Below, piece by piece: positions 62,632-64,000 of a DNA stretch of 64,000 nucleotides. The stretch's first letter is position 1, and each line of letters begins with the position of its first letter. The notes under the pieces were generated by a model. That model had not been told where the DNA came from. It did no database searches and worked only from the letters and a program-made list of their open reading frames with translations. Made by a program: the position numbers and the translations under genes. This stretch comes from Acidovorax temperans (lineage in GTDB: Bacteria > Pseudomonadota > Gammaproteobacteria > Burkholderiales > Burkholderiaceae_C): assembly GCF_006716905.1 (NCBI RefSeq), contig NZ_VFPV01000002.1:1082501-1146500 (forward strand), given 5' to 3'.

Positions 62632-62991
62632 TCAGAACTTCATCACGTTCCAGACACGGGGCGCGGTGTTGGTTTCAGCACCGCTGTTGCTGCCGCTGCG
62701 GCTGCGTGCGCCGTCGGGCGACTTCACTTCGTAGGCGGGCATGTCGCTGCCCTTGGGCTGCACGTTGATGCTTTGCGTTTGGCCGCCCACGCGCAGCTCG
62801 TCCACGCGGCTGCCGCCGTCTTCCACCCGAATGCGTTCAGCGCGCTGGTTGCCACGGCCGCCAAGTTGCTCTGGATTTGATAGCTGCTCGCGCTTTTCCA
62901 CATTGCCCTGGGTGGCATTTTGGTTGGTATTTTGGGCCAGCAGGGGGCTGGACGCCAAGCCCAGCAAGAGAAAAAGTTGAAGTGCGCGCAT
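62632..62991 (-). CDS. DUF2782 domain exported protein
   Basis: 119 aa from the ATG at 62991. A signal peptide (MRALQLFLLLGLASSPLLAQ) precedes a small beta-rich domain with RAERIRVEDGGSRVDELRVG and GQTQSINVQPKG, typical of DUF2782. The segment KREQLSNPEQ lies in a fragment of the 60-bp dispersed repeat read on the opposite strand. It sits between polA and thrB, as in other Burkholderiales. Function unknown. Confidence 0.85.
   Translation of the reverse strand: MRALQLFLLLGLASSPLLAQNTNQNATQGNVEKREQLSNPEQLGGRGNQRAERIRVEDGGSRVDELRVGGQTQSINVQPKGSDMPAYEVKSPDGARSRSGSNSGAETNTAPRVWNVMKF
62873..62898 (+). repeat. Partial dispersed repeat inside the DUF2782 gene, copy 10
   Basis: TTTGATAGCTGCTCGCGCTTTT matches the core of the repeat (compare TTTTGATAGCTGCTTGCGCTT at 36421). 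It lies antisense to the coding strand and is translated as part of the mature protein. Confidence 0.6.
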
Positions 62992-63095
62992 GGCGCCGAT
63001 TGTAGGCGGGGCAGGCTGCGCGCCTGGGGGCAGCGGGCAGAGCCAGTGTTTGCCTGCCGCTGCTGTGTGGCGCGCCGGGGGCAACCGTCAGGCCA

Positions 63096-63515
63096 TCAGG
63101 GGTGCTTGGGGCACACGCCCGCTTCGCACGGCACCGTGCGCTGCGCGATGAAGGCGCCAAACTTCTTGCCCAGCTGCCCCATCTGCACGCACACATCGCC
63201 GCGCGCGTCAAAGGCATAGCCCTGCTGGCCCGACGCGTTGAGCAGTTCCACCTTGGCCAGTGCCAGTTTGGCGAACTGGTCGGGGTGGTGCCACTGCTCG
63301 GCGCAAATGTTGTGGAAGACGAAGGTCGAGTACACCAGCTCGCTCACGGCGGGCTTGTCCATCTGCAGCCGCAGCACGCCGTTGTCCAGTTGCGCAGATT
63401 TGATTGCGTTGCCGCGCAGCGACTTGTTCAGTGGCGCGGGCAGGTGGTTCAGATCCGTCTCAGCCACCGCCAGGGTGCACGCAGCGCTGAGCAGCAATGC
63501 CAGCATTTTTTTCAT
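63096..63515 (-). CDS. Hypothetical secreted protein
   Basis: 139 aa from the ATG at 63515. A signal peptide MKKMLALLLSAACTLAVAE is followed by a small domain with LDNGVLRLQMDKPAVSELVY, FVFHNICAEQWH and three more Cys near the C-terminus (DVCVQMG, TVPCEAGVCPKHP), so two disulfides are possible. I do not recognise the family. It is divergent from polA, with 142 bp between the starts. Confidence 0.7.
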   Translation of the reverse strand: MKKMLALLLSAACTLAVAETDLNHLPAPLNKSLRGNAIKSAQLDNGVLRLQMDKPAVSELVYSTFVFHNICAEQWHHPDQFAKLALAKVELLNASGQQGYAFDARGDVCVQMGQLGKKFGAFIAQRTVPCEAGVCPKHP

Positions 63516-63657
63516 GGTTGACCTTTGTCCGTTGAACTGCCGCAGCAGCGGGTGGCGAAGTGCCAGCGCCGTGGGGCGCGTTATTTTGCCGGCTTTCGGG
63601 CCCCGCGCCGCTGCCAAGCGCCTGCGGTGGCTGGCGGTTCGTGTGCACAATCCGTGC

Positions 63658-64000
63658 ATGACTGACAAAAAGACCTTGGTGCTGGTGGATGGCTCCAGCT
63701 ACCTCTACCGCGCCTTCCACGCCATGCCCGACCTGCGGGCCGTGCCGGGCGACCCTACCAGCCCTGCCACCGGTGCCATTCGCGGCATGATCAACATGAT
63801 GCAGGCCCTGCGCAAAGAGGTGGTGGCCGACTACGCCGTGTGCGTGTTCGACGCCTCGGGCCCCACCTTCCGCGACGCGCTGTACACCGAATACAAGGCC
63901 ACGCGCTCGCCCATGCCCGACGACCTGCGCAGCCAGATCGAGCCCATCCACCAGGTAGTGGACTTGCTGGGCTGGAAGGTGGTGGCTGTGCCCGGCGTGG
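63658..64000 (+). CDS. polA: DNA polymerase I, N-terminal part (cut by window end)
   Basis: The first 114 codons are in the window. MTDKKTLVLVDGSSYLYRAF, VFDASGPTFRDALYTEYKAT and RSPMPDDLRSQIEPIHQVVD belong to the 5'-3' exonuclease domain of Pol I, with metal-binding Asp residues in VDGSS and FDASG. The polymerase domain lies beyond the window. Neighbouring DUF2782 and thrB support the assignment. Confidence 0.95.
   Translation, partial: MTDKKTLVLVDGSSYLYRAFHAMPDLRAVPGDPTSPATGAIRGMINMMQALRKEVVADYAVCVFDASGPTFRDALYTEYKATRSPMPDDLRSQIEPIHQVVDLLGWKVVAVPGV

Overview
The window looks like a chromosomal segment of a Burkholderiales bacterium of the family Comamonadaceae, most likely Acidovorax or a close relative. 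This is inferred from high GC content, gene order (coxBAC/heme A/rpoH cluster; rhodanese-grxC-secB-gpsA; thrB-DUF2782-polA), and a dispersed ~60-bp intergenic repeat of a kind I associate with this family. No tRNA, rRNA, CRISPR array or prophage was recognised.

Layout. 0.2-8.2 kb: KefC-type K+ efflux antiporter, LysE-type exporter, orphan ParA ATPase, MaoC-like hydratase, DUF4148 protein, LysR regulator, trmL and a fused ABC exporter. 8.3-13.2 kb: a complete Liv-type ABC uptake operon (two ATPases, binding protein, two permeases) behind a 14-bp tandem repeat. 13.2-14.9 kb: divergent comF and a BioC-like methyltransferase. 15.5-24.8 kb: the aa3 cytochrome c oxidase and heme A assembly cluster (coxB, coxA, a 36-aa assembly protein, ctaG, DUF2970, coxC, SURF1, a thioredoxin-like membrane protein, ctaA, ctaB, SCO). 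24.9-31.4 kb: Bug-family binding protein, heat-shock sigma factor rpoH with a perfect CIRCE operator, an Lrp-type regulator divergent from ornithine cyclodeaminase, and a c-di-GMP gene split by a frameshift. 31.5-38.1 kb: ftsY, an M16 peptidase pair, rsmD, coaD, and an RRM RNA-binding protein. 38.1-39.6 kb: an intact IS4-family element. 39.7-47.2 kb: lysR/lysA, a 24-aa membrane ORF, gpsA-secB-grxC-rhodanese, gpmA, ctpA. 47.2-53.5 kb: MoeB/ThiF protein, a receiver-only regulator, a divergent NarL-type regulator and CHASE3 histidine kinase, then small envelope-stress type genes (DUF1328, DUF883, BON lipoprotein) and a zinc metallopeptidase. 53.7-60.2 kb: an IS5-family element, a PhoX phosphatase, and a head-to-tail dimer of an IS1380-family element. 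60.5-64 kb: membrane protein, thrB, DUF2782, a hypothetical secreted protein and the start of polA.

Most notable. (1) Ten copies or fragments of the ~60-bp repeat occur in 64 kb, all in the same orientation. Two form, in the same reading frame, nearly the whole signal peptide of unrelated secreted proteins (the SCO copper chaperone and an M16 peptidase-like protein). (2) The IS1380 dimer sits between phoX and what looks like its Pho box. (3) The IS4 element sits inside the terminator hairpin of the RRM gene, with a 13-bp target duplication, and carries its own terminator-like hairpin at that end. (4) rpoH carries a HrcA/CIRCE operator, which would link two heat-shock circuits. (5) The LivF ATPase has Arg in place of the Walker A Lys.
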